The notes: a model not told the origin generated them from the sequence alone. A stretch of 64,000 nucleotides of DNA from Nocardia vinacea NBRC 16497 (GCF_000308835.1 NZ_BAGN01000182.1:62001-126000); one strand, 5' to 3'. Shown: positions 25,422 to 34,685, counted from the first letter of the stretch. Made by a program: numbers and translations.

Positions 25422-26768
25422 ATGCGTTCGAGTTCGATGGGCTTGTTCCTCAACGGCGCGTTCTTTTGTGGATTCGCGATCGACGCCGATCGATTGACCG
25501 CCGAGGGCTACGCGAAGGTCGGTGACGTCTGCCGAGGCCTCGCCGAACTCGACGCGGGATGGGGCTACGAGCGGATCGGTGACGAGAAGTGGTACTGGAG
25601 TACGAAGCTCTCCTCAACGCTGGTACCCACGTGGTTTATGTCCCATCGTGGTCAAACCCTGTGCGATCGACTGCACCAGGCTCTAGACCGGAGCGGCGTG
25701 CTGGATGGGCTGTCGTGGACCGTTGATGAGGTGTCTGTGGACTTCACCGACGCCGGTGGCGTCGGTGTGGCATCGACGAGACTGACCGTGTCGGCTGGGC
25801 AGGCGATGCCATTGCTGGACTGGCGGATTCGACTCGATCCGGTCGTGGACCGCATCGAAGCGGTGATCAATAGCTGGCTTCCTGATGAGTGCCGTAGTCT
25901 GCGCGATGCGTGTCGAGCGGTCGCTTCCGACTACGTGTTGGATGTTGCCTGGTGCCAGGACGACGGCACCCCGGACGCGGGTCATGGTGTGACATTAGGG
26001 CGTTCACGACCACAGCGGCTGTTGTGGCTGCACCGGACATTCCTCATCCCCTCGGTGCCAGTGGCGATGGCCGACCACGTGAAGTCGGCGGTCGAGGTGC
26101 TCTACCCGAGCATCCACAGCGTGGTCGTCTACCAAGGATTCGTGTTCATGCCGGGAATCTCCACCAGCGTAATCATCCCAGTCGACGGTGACCCGCATGG
26201 CCGAGTCTTGGTTGAAGTGAGCCAGATCCTGGAAGTCATGAATCTGAACTGGGCGGTACTGGCTGTACTCACCGAGGCTGACCGGACCCTGCACCGACGC
26301 TTCAATTTATTCACCGCACAAGGAGTTTCGTCCGGTGCGAGGCAGCTCGAAACCGAAGCGCTCGCCGTTCTCGAGCTTCAGGATCAGGTCCGCCTATCCC
26401 TCGGTTTCATCGACAGCTTGATGATCGACCGCGGTCCACCCCTGTGGCCGGCCTGGCGCGCGATCAACGAGGTTCAGCGATACGACCACATCGTCCGATC
26501 CCTCGAAGACAAGCTCGCCGCGCTCCAAAGCGCCTGTCAGACACAGCTTTCCAGAGCGTCGGCTAGCCGCGAACGACGCCTCGGGGTCACCGTCGATGTC
26601 TTCGCCGTATTCGGAGTGGTCGGCAGCGTCACCGGCATCACCGCCTTCCTGTTCTCCACCGACATCGCAGGCGGACTCGATTGGCGACTCGTAGTGGCCG
26701 CCACGGCCGTCATATCGGTCGTGCTCACCATCATCGCCAGAGAAAAGATCGGCCGTGACCGCTCGTGA
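25422..26768 (+). CDS. Membrane-anchored protein with C-terminal coiled coil and two membrane helices
   Basis: A 448-residue protein, start MRSSSMGLFLNGAFF after GGTGGGGG. The first 280 residues are soluble mixed alpha/beta (SWTVDEVSVDFTDAGG, MPGISTSVIIPVDGDP) with no motif I know. Residues about 300-390 are helical with coiled-coil character (AINEVQRYDHIVRSLEDKLAAL). Two hydrophobic helices close the protein (VFAVFGVVGSVTGITAFLFS, LVVAATAVISVVLTIIA), ending in the positive tail REKIGRDRS. The layout recalls CorA-like or other membrane-tethered sensors, but no CorA signature was seen. Confidence 0.6.
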   Translation: MRSSSMGLFLNGAFFCGFAIDADRLTAEGYAKVGDVCRGLAELDAGWGYERIGDEKWYWSTKLSSTLVPTWFMSHRGQTLCDRLHQALDRSGVLDGLSWTVDEVSVDFTDAGGVGVASTRLTVSAGQAMPLLDWRIRLDPVVDRIEAVINSWLPDECRSLRDACRAVASDYVLDVAWCQDDGTPDAGHGVTLGRSRPQRLLWLHRTFLIPSVPVAMADHVKSAVEVLYPSIHSVVVYQGFVFMPGISTSVIIPVDGDPHGRVLVEVSQILEVMNLNWAVLAVLTEADRTLHRRFNLFTAQGVSSGARQLETEALAVLELQDQVRLSLGFIDSLMIDRGPPLWPAWRAINEVQRYDHIVRSLEDKLAALQSACQTQLSRASASRERRLGVTVDVFAVFGVVGSVTGITAFLFSTDIAGGLDWRLVVAATAVISVVLTIIAREKIGRDRS

Positions 26769-26898
26769 GAATGTATCCCAATCACGCAACCTCGGAACAG
26801 TGTCGCCAGACAGTCTCCGAACATGCCTGTGGCGCAATGCCATTGACCTGGACACGTAGTCCCTCTAGCCACAGGTTGGACATCGAAGGAGCCGTTTG

Positions 26899-27447
26899 AT
26901 GGATGCCGCGATTCTTCTGGGCTCGATTGCCATCGTCGTATCTGTCGCAACGATGATTACCTCTACCTTGATCGGCTTCAAGCAGGCGCGGCTCGCACGC
27001 GACGCCAATCAGATTCCAGCCGTGATTGATTTGCTGACTGAGTTCCGAACCGTCAAGTTTCATGACAACTACATGAAGATCGTCACCCAGCTCGATCGTC
27101 AGAACCCGACCGGTGCTGGGATCAGCGACTTGCCGGAGGATATGCGTGAGGCGGTGCTGGACGTTGGTTATTACTTCCAGGTACTCGCCAGCTTGATCGC
27201 GCTCGGGATCCTTGACGAGGCCAGCACGATGGCCATGCTGCACTACCGATTCGTGACGATCTGGGACGCCATCGCGCCCTATGTAATGGTCGAGCGCTCG
27301 AAACCCTACAGTGACGGACACAACCTCTCAATGCTCGAATTCTTCGCAGAACGCGCTCGACGAATACCCGTCGGAGCCACACCACAACTCCTCAATCGAG
27401 ATGCCACGCTGCGGTTGGCGCAACGCCATCTCGGTCGACGTGCGTAA
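26899..27447 (+). CDS. Single-pass membrane protein, DUF4760-like
   Basis: A 182-residue protein. The ATG at 26899 follows GAAGGAGCCGTTTG. The N-terminal helix AAILLGSIAIVVSVATMITSTLI is followed by a basic stretch and a helical cytosolic part (ARDANQIPAVIDLLTEFRTVKFHDNY, VLDVGYYFQVLASLIALGILD), the layout of DUF4760-type proteins. No catalytic motif. Same strand as the 448-residue membrane protein 130 bp upstream; they may act together. Confidence 0.6.
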   Translation: MDAAILLGSIAIVVSVATMITSTLIGFKQARLARDANQIPAVIDLLTEFRTVKFHDNYMKIVTQLDRQNPTGAGISDLPEDMREAVLDVGYYFQVLASLIALGILDEASTMAMLHYRFVTIWDAIAPYVMVERSKPYSDGHNLSMLEFFAERARRIPVGATPQLLNRDATLRLAQRHLGRRA

Positions 27448-27512
27448 GTGATCACGATCGTGACCGGCGTCGATACGGTGCACCGCTACGTTGTGGCGGT
27501 TGGTTGGTGTGC

Positions 27513-27944
27513 TTAGCCGCGCCAACCCTGCTCGTTCATGCGCTCGAAATAGGCATCGTCGGCTGCCTGGATCTGTTCTTCGGTCATGGGTTTGGGCTGT
27601 GCCGCGGGTGCCGGCGCGGGTTCTCCCCGTAGTTCCTGGATCCCGGCGCGCAGGCGTGGGTCGGCAGTTCGCATGAGCTCTTCGGCTTTGGCTTGCGCGT
27701 CAGCCCGAGCACGGCGATGGGCCTCCATCAGCGCGTCGCCAAGTTGGGTACTTGTCCCTTTCATTGCGGCAGCCGGGATGTGCAGGTTGGTGATCGCCCC
27801 GGCCGTGTCGACCTCGACAGCGACCCCATGAATCGTGCTGCGGCCGCGGATGGCGGCTGCAGCTTTGGCCAGTTTGGCTGTGCTGCTGCGTATTTCGCCG
27901 AGATCGCGTTGGAGCTGTTGTTCCCACTCATCGAGGTAGGTCAT
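27513..27944 (-). CDS. YbaB/EbfC-like protein of an ESX-toxin locus
   Basis: A 143-residue protein from ATG 27944. The start MTYLDEWEQQLQRDLGEI, the strand pair GVAVEVDTAGAITNLHIPAAA and the helix LGDALMEAHRRARADAQAKAEELM fit the YbaB-like fold seen in small proteins encoded beside ESX/WXG toxins in Nocardia and mycobacteria. A Pro/Ala tail follows. The start overlaps the ankyrin gene stop as ATGA. Likely a chaperone or accessory for the toxin; no direct evidence. Confidence 0.65.
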   Translation of the reverse strand: MTYLDEWEQQLQRDLGEIRSSTAKLAKAAAAIRGRSTIHGVAVEVDTAGAITNLHIPAAAMKGTSTQLGDALMEAHRRARADAQAKAEELMRTADPRLRAGIQELRGEPAPAPAAQPKPMTEEQIQAADDAYFERMNEQGWRG

Positions 27945-28393
27945 GGGGTGTCCTCGTCGAGCAGGTCGGCGAACACCGCCTTGATGAGGGGCTTGTTGTC
28001 CACCGTGCGGACACGGGCCAGCGGGGAGTCGCCGATCTGGTTCGCGATGGTCGGGTCGCCGCCGCGGTCGCGGAGCAGCTGAACGACTTCCGGCGTGGTC
28101 CATGGGCTGCGGACTGCATACATCAGGGGGGTGTTGCCTTCGTCGTCAACGGCGTTGATATCGGCACCGGCCTCGAGCAGTACCCGCACTGTCTCGACTC
28201 CGCTGAATTGGGCGGCGCCGTGTAGTGGCATGAACCCGGCGTAGTCGCGGTCGTTGGGGTCCTGGCCCTGGGCGATCAGCTGGGCGACGAGGTCGGCCTT
28301 GTCGCCATGCCGGTCGGCGGCGGCGTAGTGCAGGGGGATGCGACCGCCACGATCACGGGTCACGGGCGGTGTCTTGTCCTTCTTCTTCCACAT
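27941..28393 (-). CDS. Ankyrin-repeat protein, probable immunity protein for the GH-E toxin
   Basis: A 150-residue protein with at least three ankyrin repeats: RIPLHYAAADRHGDKADLV, FMPLHGAAQFSGVETVRVLL and NTPLMYAVRSPWTTPEVVQLL, each closed by a GADxNA/GGDPT-type turn. It lies 11 bp after the toxin gene and overlaps the next gene by 4 bp. Ankyrin proteins are a known immunity type for bacterial polymorphic toxins, so protection of the producer against the toxin's nuclease is the likeliest role. Confidence 0.72.
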   Translation of the reverse strand: MWKKKDKTPPVTRDRGGRIPLHYAAADRHGDKADLVAQLIAQGQDPNDRDYAGFMPLHGAAQFSGVETVRVLLEAGADINAVDDEGNTPLMYAVRSPWTTPEVVQLLRDRGGDPTIANQIGDSPLARVRTVDNKPLIKAVFADLLDEDTP

Positions 28394-28404
28394 AGCAGGC
28401 GTCC

Positions 28405-29844
28405 TTACTTCGGCAGCTCGTCACGGTGGGTGGAGTTTCCGTACTTGTCCTCGATCCGGAAGTGCGTCGGGTCGTTGTAGAAGTCCGAGTATTCCTTCCA
28501 GGTCATGGGTGGGTTGCCACGCAGTGCCTCATCGCGCAGGCGCCAGTTCTCTTCGCCGGTGACATGTCCATAGACCGCTTTGGATTCGACGGGATACAGG
28601 GTCCCATCGGCGGCTTGGTAGTACTGGCCGTTGTGCGGCGGCTGCGTCGGTTTCGGCAGTGCAAGGATCGTGGCGTCGTCGTAGGTTTCGCTGACCGGGA
28701 TGAGGATCTTGGAGTTGGTGGCGCTGACGTAGAACTCTTGTCCGTTGACGATCTTCTTGTCAGCGGCAGCGTTCACGGCATTCTTGGTCGACTGCCGCAG
28801 GTAAGGCCGACGGGACAGCAGGTTCAGATCGGTTTGGGATAGCGGGTTGACGCTTCCGGCGTACTCCGCGGTCAGCAGGCTGGCCTGCGAGGTGAGCAGG
28901 GGTGTCAGCTCTTCCACCGACCGAATGAATGCCCCCGAGGCCGCGACCACGGGCAGCCCTGTCGCTTGAGCGGTTAGGGCGGTCTCCCGGATGATTGTGG
29001 CGACGCGGGAGCCGACCACGGCGGCGCGGGCGGCGAGCGCGCCGTTGCCTCCCAGGACCGACAGTCCGAACGTTTCGGTGGCTGCCAGCCAGATGATGCC
29101 TTCGCCGATGACCCAGGTCGCGCCGAATTCGGCGAGTTCTCGCAGGATTTTGTGGTGGGCGTCCTCGATGGATTGGGCGTAGTCAGCGCAGCCATGGGCC
29201 AGCGTCATGAATTGCGTGGCAAGGGTTTTTGCCTGATTGTCCAGCAGGTTGACTTGGTCGAGGATCTGCTGGACCTCGGGGGTTTGCTGATCGCCGATGA
29301 TGTCGCGGGCCGGCTGGAAGTTCAGATGCGTGGCGAGTTGCTCGGCGCAGTAGCTCCACCCGGTGGCGGCGTTGCGCAGAGTGTCGACGTTTCCGTTGGG
29401 CCACACCTCCCCCTGGGTATAGGCCGAGATCTTGTCCCACCACGACGGGGTTCCCGAGTCACCGCCATACAGGTTCGGGATGTCGGGGCGTTTCATCCAT
29501 TCCAGCGAGCCTGGCGGGAACGCGAGATCGTCCGGGGCACCGCCGATGACCGAAAGCTGGTTAGCGTTCGCATGATTGGAGGCCGTGGCCTCCAGCAGGT
29601 CGCGCATCTGGCCCAAGCCGATGACGTAACTGGTCGCCGCGTCGATCGCCTGCTGGGCAACAGGATCGTATTCGTCGGACCAGTTTTTCCCGATCCGGTC
29701 GGTGCCCGCGCAGCCACCGCATTGTTTGAGCATGTCGAACATGCTGCTCATGTCGTTCCACGCGTACTGCCACTGCGTCTTGAATGATTCCGAGGCTTTC
29801 CGGAGCTCGGTCGGCGTCACCACCACCGGAGTCACGACGGCCAC
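28405..29844 (-). CDS. ESX-type polymorphic toxin with a C-terminal GH-E (HNH/EndoVII) nuclease domain
   Basis: About 479 residues from GTG 29844 (AVVTPVVVTPTELRKA); an ATG at 29946 adds an unlikely Cys-rich leader. The N-terminal 250 residues are helical with a WXG-type secretion region (FKTQWQYAWNDMSSMFDML) and an EspB-like middle. A hydrophobic stretch at about 255-300 may help entry. The last 60 residues (YGHVTGEENWRL, RIEDKYGNSTHRDEL) carry the Gly-His, Glu and Asn/His pattern of GH-E nucleases of the HNH/EndoVII fold. Probably a type VII-secreted DNase used against competing bacteria. Confidence 0.8.
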   Translation of the reverse strand: MAVVTPVVVTPTELRKASESFKTQWQYAWNDMSSMFDMLKQCGGCAGTDRIGKNWSDEYDPVAQQAIDAATSYVIGLGQMRDLLEATASNHANANQLSVIGGAPDDLAFPPGSLEWMKRPDIPNLYGGDSGTPSWWDKISAYTQGEVWPNGNVDTLRNAATGWSYCAEQLATHLNFQPARDIIGDQQTPEVQQILDQVNLLDNQAKTLATQFMTLAHGCADYAQSIEDAHHKILRELAEFGATWVIGEGIIWLAATETFGLSVLGGNGALAARAAVVGSRVATIIRETALTAQATGLPVVAASGAFIRSVEELTPLLTSQASLLTAEYAGSVNPLSQTDLNLLSRRPYLRQSTKNAVNAAADKKIVNGQEFYVSATNSKILIPVSETYDDATILALPKPTQPPHNGQYYQAADGTLYPVESKAVYGHVTGEENWRLRDEALRGNPPMTWKEYSDFYNDPTHFRIEDKYGNSTHRDELPK

Positions 29845-30023
29845 ATCCCGACTGTCAACGCAGCCGCGAGCAGTGCAGGCACAGCGCGGTTGACTGATGA
29901 GATCAGCATTGTGCCAAGGATGACCAGATCGTGAAGGAGCCGACAAAGCATTCGATATCGCGCTTCTGTTTCGTAGTCCAGTTGGTGGCGTCCATGGGCG
30001 TCGGACATACAGCGGGTAGGCGT

Positions 30024-32174
30024 TTAAGTAGATCGGCCGATAATTGAAACTGTTTGATAGCGGTCATCTGCTGTGTAGATCGTGTGCGATACCGGGTCGA
30101 CGACGAACCCAAAGGTTGCGCAATCGTGTGAGAAAGATTCGACAACCGTCTGAGTAGCAGTATCTACAACTGCGAAACCTCCGGAGTGTTCGACATACAG
30201 CCGACCAGTAGCAGGGTCGATTTCGAGATCGCGGGGTTTTGAGACAGAAATAGCGCTAGCGATCTTGTTGTCAGCCTTGTTTATCACCTTTACTTCGCCG
30301 GATTCTGACGCATAGGGATCTGCCAAGTACGCTGCGGACAGCTTAGTATCCACCGCTATATCCTTCGGGTAGATACCAACCGGTATCGTTGCCTTAACGA
30401 GTCGCGTGTCGACATCGACTGCCGATACCGAACCTTCTTCCTTTCCATTCGGTTGTTTCCAGCTAACTGCATATAGAGTACCGATGCCCGAATCAAAGGC
30501 GATACTCATTACATTCGGCACACTTATGGTTGCGGTTGCGATGCCGGTTGTGGCGTCGATTTCCGATATGCGGTCGGAACCCTCTTGTATTGCATAGAGC
30601 CTTTTTCTGGATTCGTCAATTGCCAGCTTGTGTGCCCAATGGGAGATATCGATTGTTCGGATGACTTTATCGGCCTCGGAATCTACCACTTGAATCTGGG
30701 GTCCGTTACCCACGTAAAGTAGGTGTGCACTGGAATCTACAACTATATCTATGGGCCCACCGTCTAGTTCGTAGCGGTTCGGGTTCTTCCACGCGCCGAC
30801 GTCGATGGTTCTTTTTACCGAATTACTATTCGCGTCGATGACGGATATATTACCAGCATCATGATTGGCTGTGTAGATCGTGCGTGTGGTGGGATCGATG
30901 GCCATACCGTAAGCTTTCGACGGTATGGCGATAGTCGGCCACGGTCGCGAGTCTCGATCGAAATAAGTCCAATAGACAGCACCTCCGACGATAACCAGCG
31001 CCACTAGGAATCCTAGGAGTGTTACGCGCCGCTTTGGCCATTTACTCACCCCCCGGCGTTGGCGATCGTCCAACGCTTCGCCCGAATCGGGTAGGGCTAC
31101 CGCTTCTGGTGGTGCGCCCGGAGTGTCGGAAGGACGTGCACGTGGCCTCCGGGACCTCGTAGAGATGGACTTACCGCGGGGGCGCAACGATGTAGCGGCC
31201 GCAGGCGCGTACCGATCGGGCCGAGAGTCGATACCACGCGCTTGCAGCTGACTCGCATCGGTCGAAGGTTGGTCGTTCTCGGGCGCTGGTTTAGGTTGTT
31301 CGACCACTTCCCCAGCTACCAATGTTCGCGCGATGTCAGAGTCGTGCTCTGGTTCACGTTGGTTGACGGCGGTTGATGCAACTGACGGCTGTTGGGAGAC
31401 GCTTGGCGTTACGGGATTTGACCGAGAAGGGCGCGCGGCTCCGGTGGCGGTATCGCGGGGTCCGCCGAACAGGATGAGGTTGCCTGTAGCATCGATGCTG
31501 CGCCGTCGGGGCCGTGGCCGTCCCCGCATGTTGAGGTGGCGGTCAGCTGCGCTGTACAACTCATCGAGGGTGAGTCCCGGTGCGGCCGCAGCACTCAGCA
31601 ACGCTTCTGTGAAGGCTGTGTACTTGTTTCCTGCCGGGGCGAAAGAGGTTTCGTTCGCCGCTGAGGACGTAATCGTGTAGGTCCCTCTGATCTCAACCTG
31701 TCCCGCAATCGCCCCTGCTGTACCACTCATACCTTCGAATGCTCGGCCGGAGAAGCAGCAGTCGAGGATTAGGATACGGTTCTCCGCCGGGCTCTCAAGG
31801 ATTTCCTCACGGAGGGTTTCGAACGACAGCGTGGACCACCCAACCTGGTCGGGATCGCTAATGGTCAACCCAAGGTGCAGACGTCCGCGTCGATCGATGA
31901 GGCCATGGCCAGCGTAATACACGAACAGAACGTCGGTAGCACGACGGGCAGCATGTCCGATGGCATCGCCGATCTGGGCGCCGTAGTGCGGCTCGCGAAC
32001 AACCACGCACTGTTCAGTGCTGAATGCTCCAAACCCGGGCTCAGTCAGCACGCGCTGCAGATCGGTGAGATTTGCTGTCACGGCTGGGATTTCCGGCAAT
32101 TTTTCGGAATGCACGTACCGACCGGCACCGATCAACACCGCCCACGACCGAGCCCGGTCAGGAACTCGACTCAC
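30024..32174 (-). CDS. Caspase-like effector with membrane helix and outer beta-propeller
   Basis: A 716-residue protein. Residues 8-235 are a caspase fold: His in VYYAGHG, Cys in ILILDCCFSG, close to the copy at 4651. Residues 240-375 form a Pro/Arg-rich linker. A single membrane helix (LLGFLVALVIVGGAVYWTYF) sits at about 382-402. The rest is a YVTN/NHL-like beta-propeller with repeats such as YTANHDAGNISVIDANSNSV and LYVGNGPQIQVVDS. The caspase is predicted inside the cell and the propeller outside, a receptor-protease layout. The start overlaps the EACC1 stop by 4 bp. Confidence 0.82.
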   Translation of the reverse strand: MSRVPDRARSWAVLIGAGRYVHSEKLPEIPAVTANLTDLQRVLTEPGFGAFSTEQCVVVREPHYGAQIGDAIGHAARRATDVLFVYYAGHGLIDRRGRLHLGLTISDPDQVGWSTLSFETLREEILESPAENRILILDCCFSGRAFEGMSGTAGAIAGQVEIRGTYTITSSAANETSFAPAGNKYTAFTEALLSAAAAPGLTLDELYSAADRHLNMRGRPRPRRRSIDATGNLILFGGPRDTATGAARPSRSNPVTPSVSQQPSVASTAVNQREPEHDSDIARTLVAGEVVEQPKPAPENDQPSTDASQLQARGIDSRPDRYAPAAATSLRPRGKSISTRSRRPRARPSDTPGAPPEAVALPDSGEALDDRQRRGVSKWPKRRVTLLGFLVALVIVGGAVYWTYFDRDSRPWPTIAIPSKAYGMAIDPTTRTIYTANHDAGNISVIDANSNSVKRTIDVGAWKNPNRYELDGGPIDIVVDSSAHLLYVGNGPQIQVVDSEADKVIRTIDISHWAHKLAIDESRKRLYAIQEGSDRISEIDATTGIATATISVPNVMSIAFDSGIGTLYAVSWKQPNGKEEGSVSAVDVDTRLVKATIPVGIYPKDIAVDTKLSAAYLADPYASESGEVKVINKADNKIASAISVSKPRDLEIDPATGRLYVEHSGGFAVVDTATQTVVESFSHDCATFGFVVDPVSHTIYTADDRYQTVSIIGRST

Positions 32175-32539
32175 GACGCGACGTCCGGCGGATCGATTAG
32201 CCTCTGGACTTGCTGTAGTACCTCGGTCGAATCGACTCGTTTCGCGTCCAGCTCGATCTTGTCGCCGTTGGCCCGCGTCACCGTCACCGTGATATCGGTG
32301 CGCCGATGGGTGAGCCAGACTGTCAGCGAACGAACTAGAGCGACACCGATCCCTCCAGAGCTGGCGGCCAGAACCAGAACATCGGTGAGGCCACCCATCT
32401 CGTCGCTTCGGATCTGGGCGGCTTGTGGACTGATCCGGCCACGCAGAGCATCGTCGTGCCGAAACCAGTCCAGCAGTTGTACTAAGTTTTCCGGGTTACC
32501 GCTTGTCCGAATCCACAGCTGTCCATTCGAGTTCGGCAT
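32171..32539 (-). CDS. EACC1 protein, copy B
   Basis: A 122-residue paralogue of the protein at 4286-4654: NGQLWIRTSGNPENLVQLLD, then SSGGIGVALVRSLTVWL and VTVTRANGDKIELDAKRV match it position by position without length change. It is co-translated with the propeller-bearing caspase (ATGA overlap). Since the caspases differ only in their C-terminal sensor parts, EACC1 probably works with the shared protease domain rather than with the sensor. Confidence 0.78.
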   Translation of the reverse strand: MPNSNGQLWIRTSGNPENLVQLLDWFRHDDALRGRISPQAAQIRSDEMGGLTDVLVLAASSGGIGVALVRSLTVWLTHRRTDITVTVTRANGDKIELDAKRVDSTEVLQQVQRLIDPPDVAS

Positions 32540-32748
32540 GGAGCTATCGTTGCGTACTCGACTCCGTCGCGGAAGCAGTTGAGGCGAAACGAGCAGTCCT
32601 ACTTTCTGGCGGTCCTATACCGCATCGGCGCTGACCCGGTGCCATTGATGTCGACAGCCCGCCTCACCTCGTCCGCCTCCGCGACAACCGCATCCAGCTA
32701 AACCTTGTGCTCGTCGAGACGCCCGAACCCCAACGGCCCGAGTGCAAT
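32540..32748. other. Spacer between the WXG100 pair and the EACC1 gene
   Basis: About 210 bp without a coding frame. Gene order on the minus strand is WXG100, WXG100, this spacer, EACC1, caspase, toxin. No clear hairpin was seen, so read-through from the WXG100 genes cannot be excluded. Confidence 0.3.
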
Positions 32749-33051
32749 TCACGATTGTGGCCACATCCGCGTGTTGTGGCTGATCGCGGCGGAGTAGTTC
32801 GTATACGCCTTGCGCGCGACTTCCCTTAGCTCATCCAGGTTTTCGGCCATCTCATCGACACCGGCCACCCACTTGTCATGCGCCGCACGTTGCGCGGTTG
32901 CCGCTGCACTCGACCAGGTCAGGTGCAGGTCAGCGATATGACGGTCGACCTCGCCGAGCCAATCCTGCACCGTGGCACCGAATTTCTCCATCGTGTCGAT
33001 CGCGGCATCGAGCTGCTCAAGATCGACCCGATACCGATCATCACCGGTCAT
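32749..33051 (-). CDS. WXG100-family protein, second of a pair
   Basis: A 100-residue helical hairpin protein (LEQLDAAIDTMEKFGATVQD, turn with WSSAAATA, VDEMAENLDELREVARKAYT). The turn is W-S-S instead of W-x-G. Its start overlaps the stop of the other WXG100 gene as ATGA. Such pairs form heterodimers secreted by ESX systems and often travel with toxins like that at 28405-29844. Confidence 0.75.
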   Translation of the reverse strand: MTGDDRYRVDLEQLDAAIDTMEKFGATVQDWLGEVDRHIADLHLTWSSAAATAQRAAHDKWVAGVDEMAENLDELREVARKAYTNYSAAISHNTRMWPQS

Positions 33052-33368
33052 GGCAGATCCAACCCCTGCAGTCCGGTGATCGCGTCCCGGTTCGCGATGT
33101 CGCGCAACTCGTACTGGTTGGCAGCCTCCGAGAGGTTCGCCGCGGATTCCTCCAAGGCCGCGATGACAGTATCGGCGCCCTGCTTCCACTCCACCCACGA
33201 CTCGTCGTAGGCACTGGCGGCCTTCCCTCGCCAATCATCTGCGAGGAGTTCTTTGCCGATCGTGTTGTCGAGGCTCGTCAACTCGTCCCGAATGGCTTGA
33301 GCCTTGTCGGCGACGAAGCGCGAGGCCTCACGCAGCCGGTCAACCTCGACCTGGAGCTCCCCGGACAC
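33048..33368 (-). CDS. WXG100-family protein, first of a pair
   Basis: A 106-residue protein from GTG 33368, preceded at good distance by GGAGGGGGAGG. Helix-turn-helix hairpin with the WRG turn (ELLADDWRGKAASAYDESW) and long helices on both sides. First gene of a minus-strand run that also includes the second WXG100 protein, EACC1, a caspase, the GH-E toxin and its ankyrin partner. Probably exported with or for the toxin. Confidence 0.75.
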   Translation of the reverse strand: MSGELQVEVDRLREASRFVADKAQAIRDELTSLDNTIGKELLADDWRGKAASAYDESWVEWKQGADTVIAALEESAANLSEAANQYELRDIANRDAITGLQGLDLP

Positions 33369-34205
33369 GCTGCCTCCCCCTCCGTCGCCTACAGATCGCA
33401 TCTGCACTATATGACGCGGTGGCGACGTGTTCGGTTCCACAAGCGGCCTAGTGCCTGTGAGCCCGACCCCGATTGACGAGGTTGTCACGCCGGACAGCTG
33501 TGACGCCGGGTTCGCGGCGCAGCGGAACTACGTCAGCCGCACAGGCCCGGTGGCCGAGTGTCAACATGGCGCACCGCCATCGCAAAAGCGTGATGAGCAG
33601 GTCTCACAGCTCACATCACTATTCTCGGAGCAAACCACAAAACAGACCCTGAGATTAGGGGCACCGGCTCAACTAAAAGCAGGAATTAGCGAGCAAATTC
33701 TGCTAGCACACCAGGATCCACTTCTGGCCAGACCACTTCCATCAACAAGTTCGGACTAGTCGGTATCTAAGTAATTCCAGTAAGGTGGTGATCGATTCGG
33801 CTTATAGCCCTCTCAAATGAGCAGAATTGGGCGAACAAAGCAACCGCTACGTCTCCTTTTGTTGTCACACCTCGAAAAGATGGCAGAACGATCACGATTT
33901 CGCTCGTCGTTATTGTATCGGCGCACCAGCGGCCGCTACTGTTCGATGTGCCGAAGCGCCAGCCAACGGCGCTGGAGCCACGCGGCACGAGGAGGGAAAT
34001 GTATCCGCAGGTGTTAGTGACATGGACGGCGTCGGCGGCTGCGATGACGAATGGCCGAAATCAGACATACCCAGTCGCCGACGCACTGTCGCGACGTGTT
34101 CACCCGGACACGGAGCATGTGATCGAGGGAGAGACCGAGGGAATTCGCCCTTCAGTCGTGTCCGCGAGAAGTAGCAAAGAGCTGACGAGGAACAGGACGC
34201 CCGTC
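33369..34205. other. Intergenic stretch without a supported gene
   Basis: About 840 bp. The left part holds the WXG100 promoter. Frames on both strands are short and have irregular composition; an in-frame extension of the next gene upstream to 33948 looks non-native. The patch around 33590-33770 is AT-richer than its surroundings, as expected for control DNA or decayed sequence. Confidence 0.35.
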
Positions 34206-34685
34206 ATGTGGTGGCGACCACGGCAGTGTTCCGCCCGAATAGCGCTTGTGACGGTATTTCTGACAATGGCATTCTCGCCCCTCGCCTGCACGTCGCAAAC
34301 TCACGACGGAGCATCGACACACGTTGCGGCGTCAGATTGTATCGACGTCGGCAAACCAAATGTCACTATTGACGAACTTTTGGCAGCGCGGAAGGATCCT
34401 CGCGATCCGTTGCCCGTGCCTGATTCTGACTATGAATACAAAAAGAACATAGAAAGCAACCCGATCGCAGTAAGGGTTTTACAGGAGGGCGATCACTCTG
34501 GATATACCGCAGCGGTGTGCGGCCTCGTGGACGAGGACAAGAAATGGGCCAAAAGCGTGCGCGGAAGAATTCTCGACGACGGACTAAGAGCGTGCATATT
34601 AATACATCAGCCCGGATACCCCGAGGGAAAAATTCGACTGCCTCATCAATCAGAGGATGCAGCTCGCAAGTACCTGTGCCCTTAG
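34206..34685 (+). CDS. Putative lipoprotein, 159 residues
   Basis: The start MWWRPRQCSARI is followed by the hydrophobic run ALVTVFLTMAFSPLAC with the lipobox SPLAC near residue 30, so the mature protein should be lipid-anchored outside the membrane. The mature part is acidic and mixed, with two further Cys pairs possible (SDCIDVG, AAVCGLV, RACILI, KYLCP). Family unknown. Same strand as the sensor gene at 35241. Confidence 0.55.
   Translation: MWWRPRQCSARIALVTVFLTMAFSPLACTSQTHDGASTHVAASDCIDVGKPNVTIDELLAARKDPRDPLPVPDSDYEYKKNIESNPIAVRVLQEGDHSGYTAAVCGLVDEDKKWAKSVRGRILDDGLRACILIHQPGYPEGKIRLPHQSEDAARKYLCP

Noticed and set aside
33427..33759. 110-codon plus-strand frame opposite the WXG100 promoter region
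   Set aside because: No ribosome site, no motif, low-complexity Gln/Ser/Pro composition.
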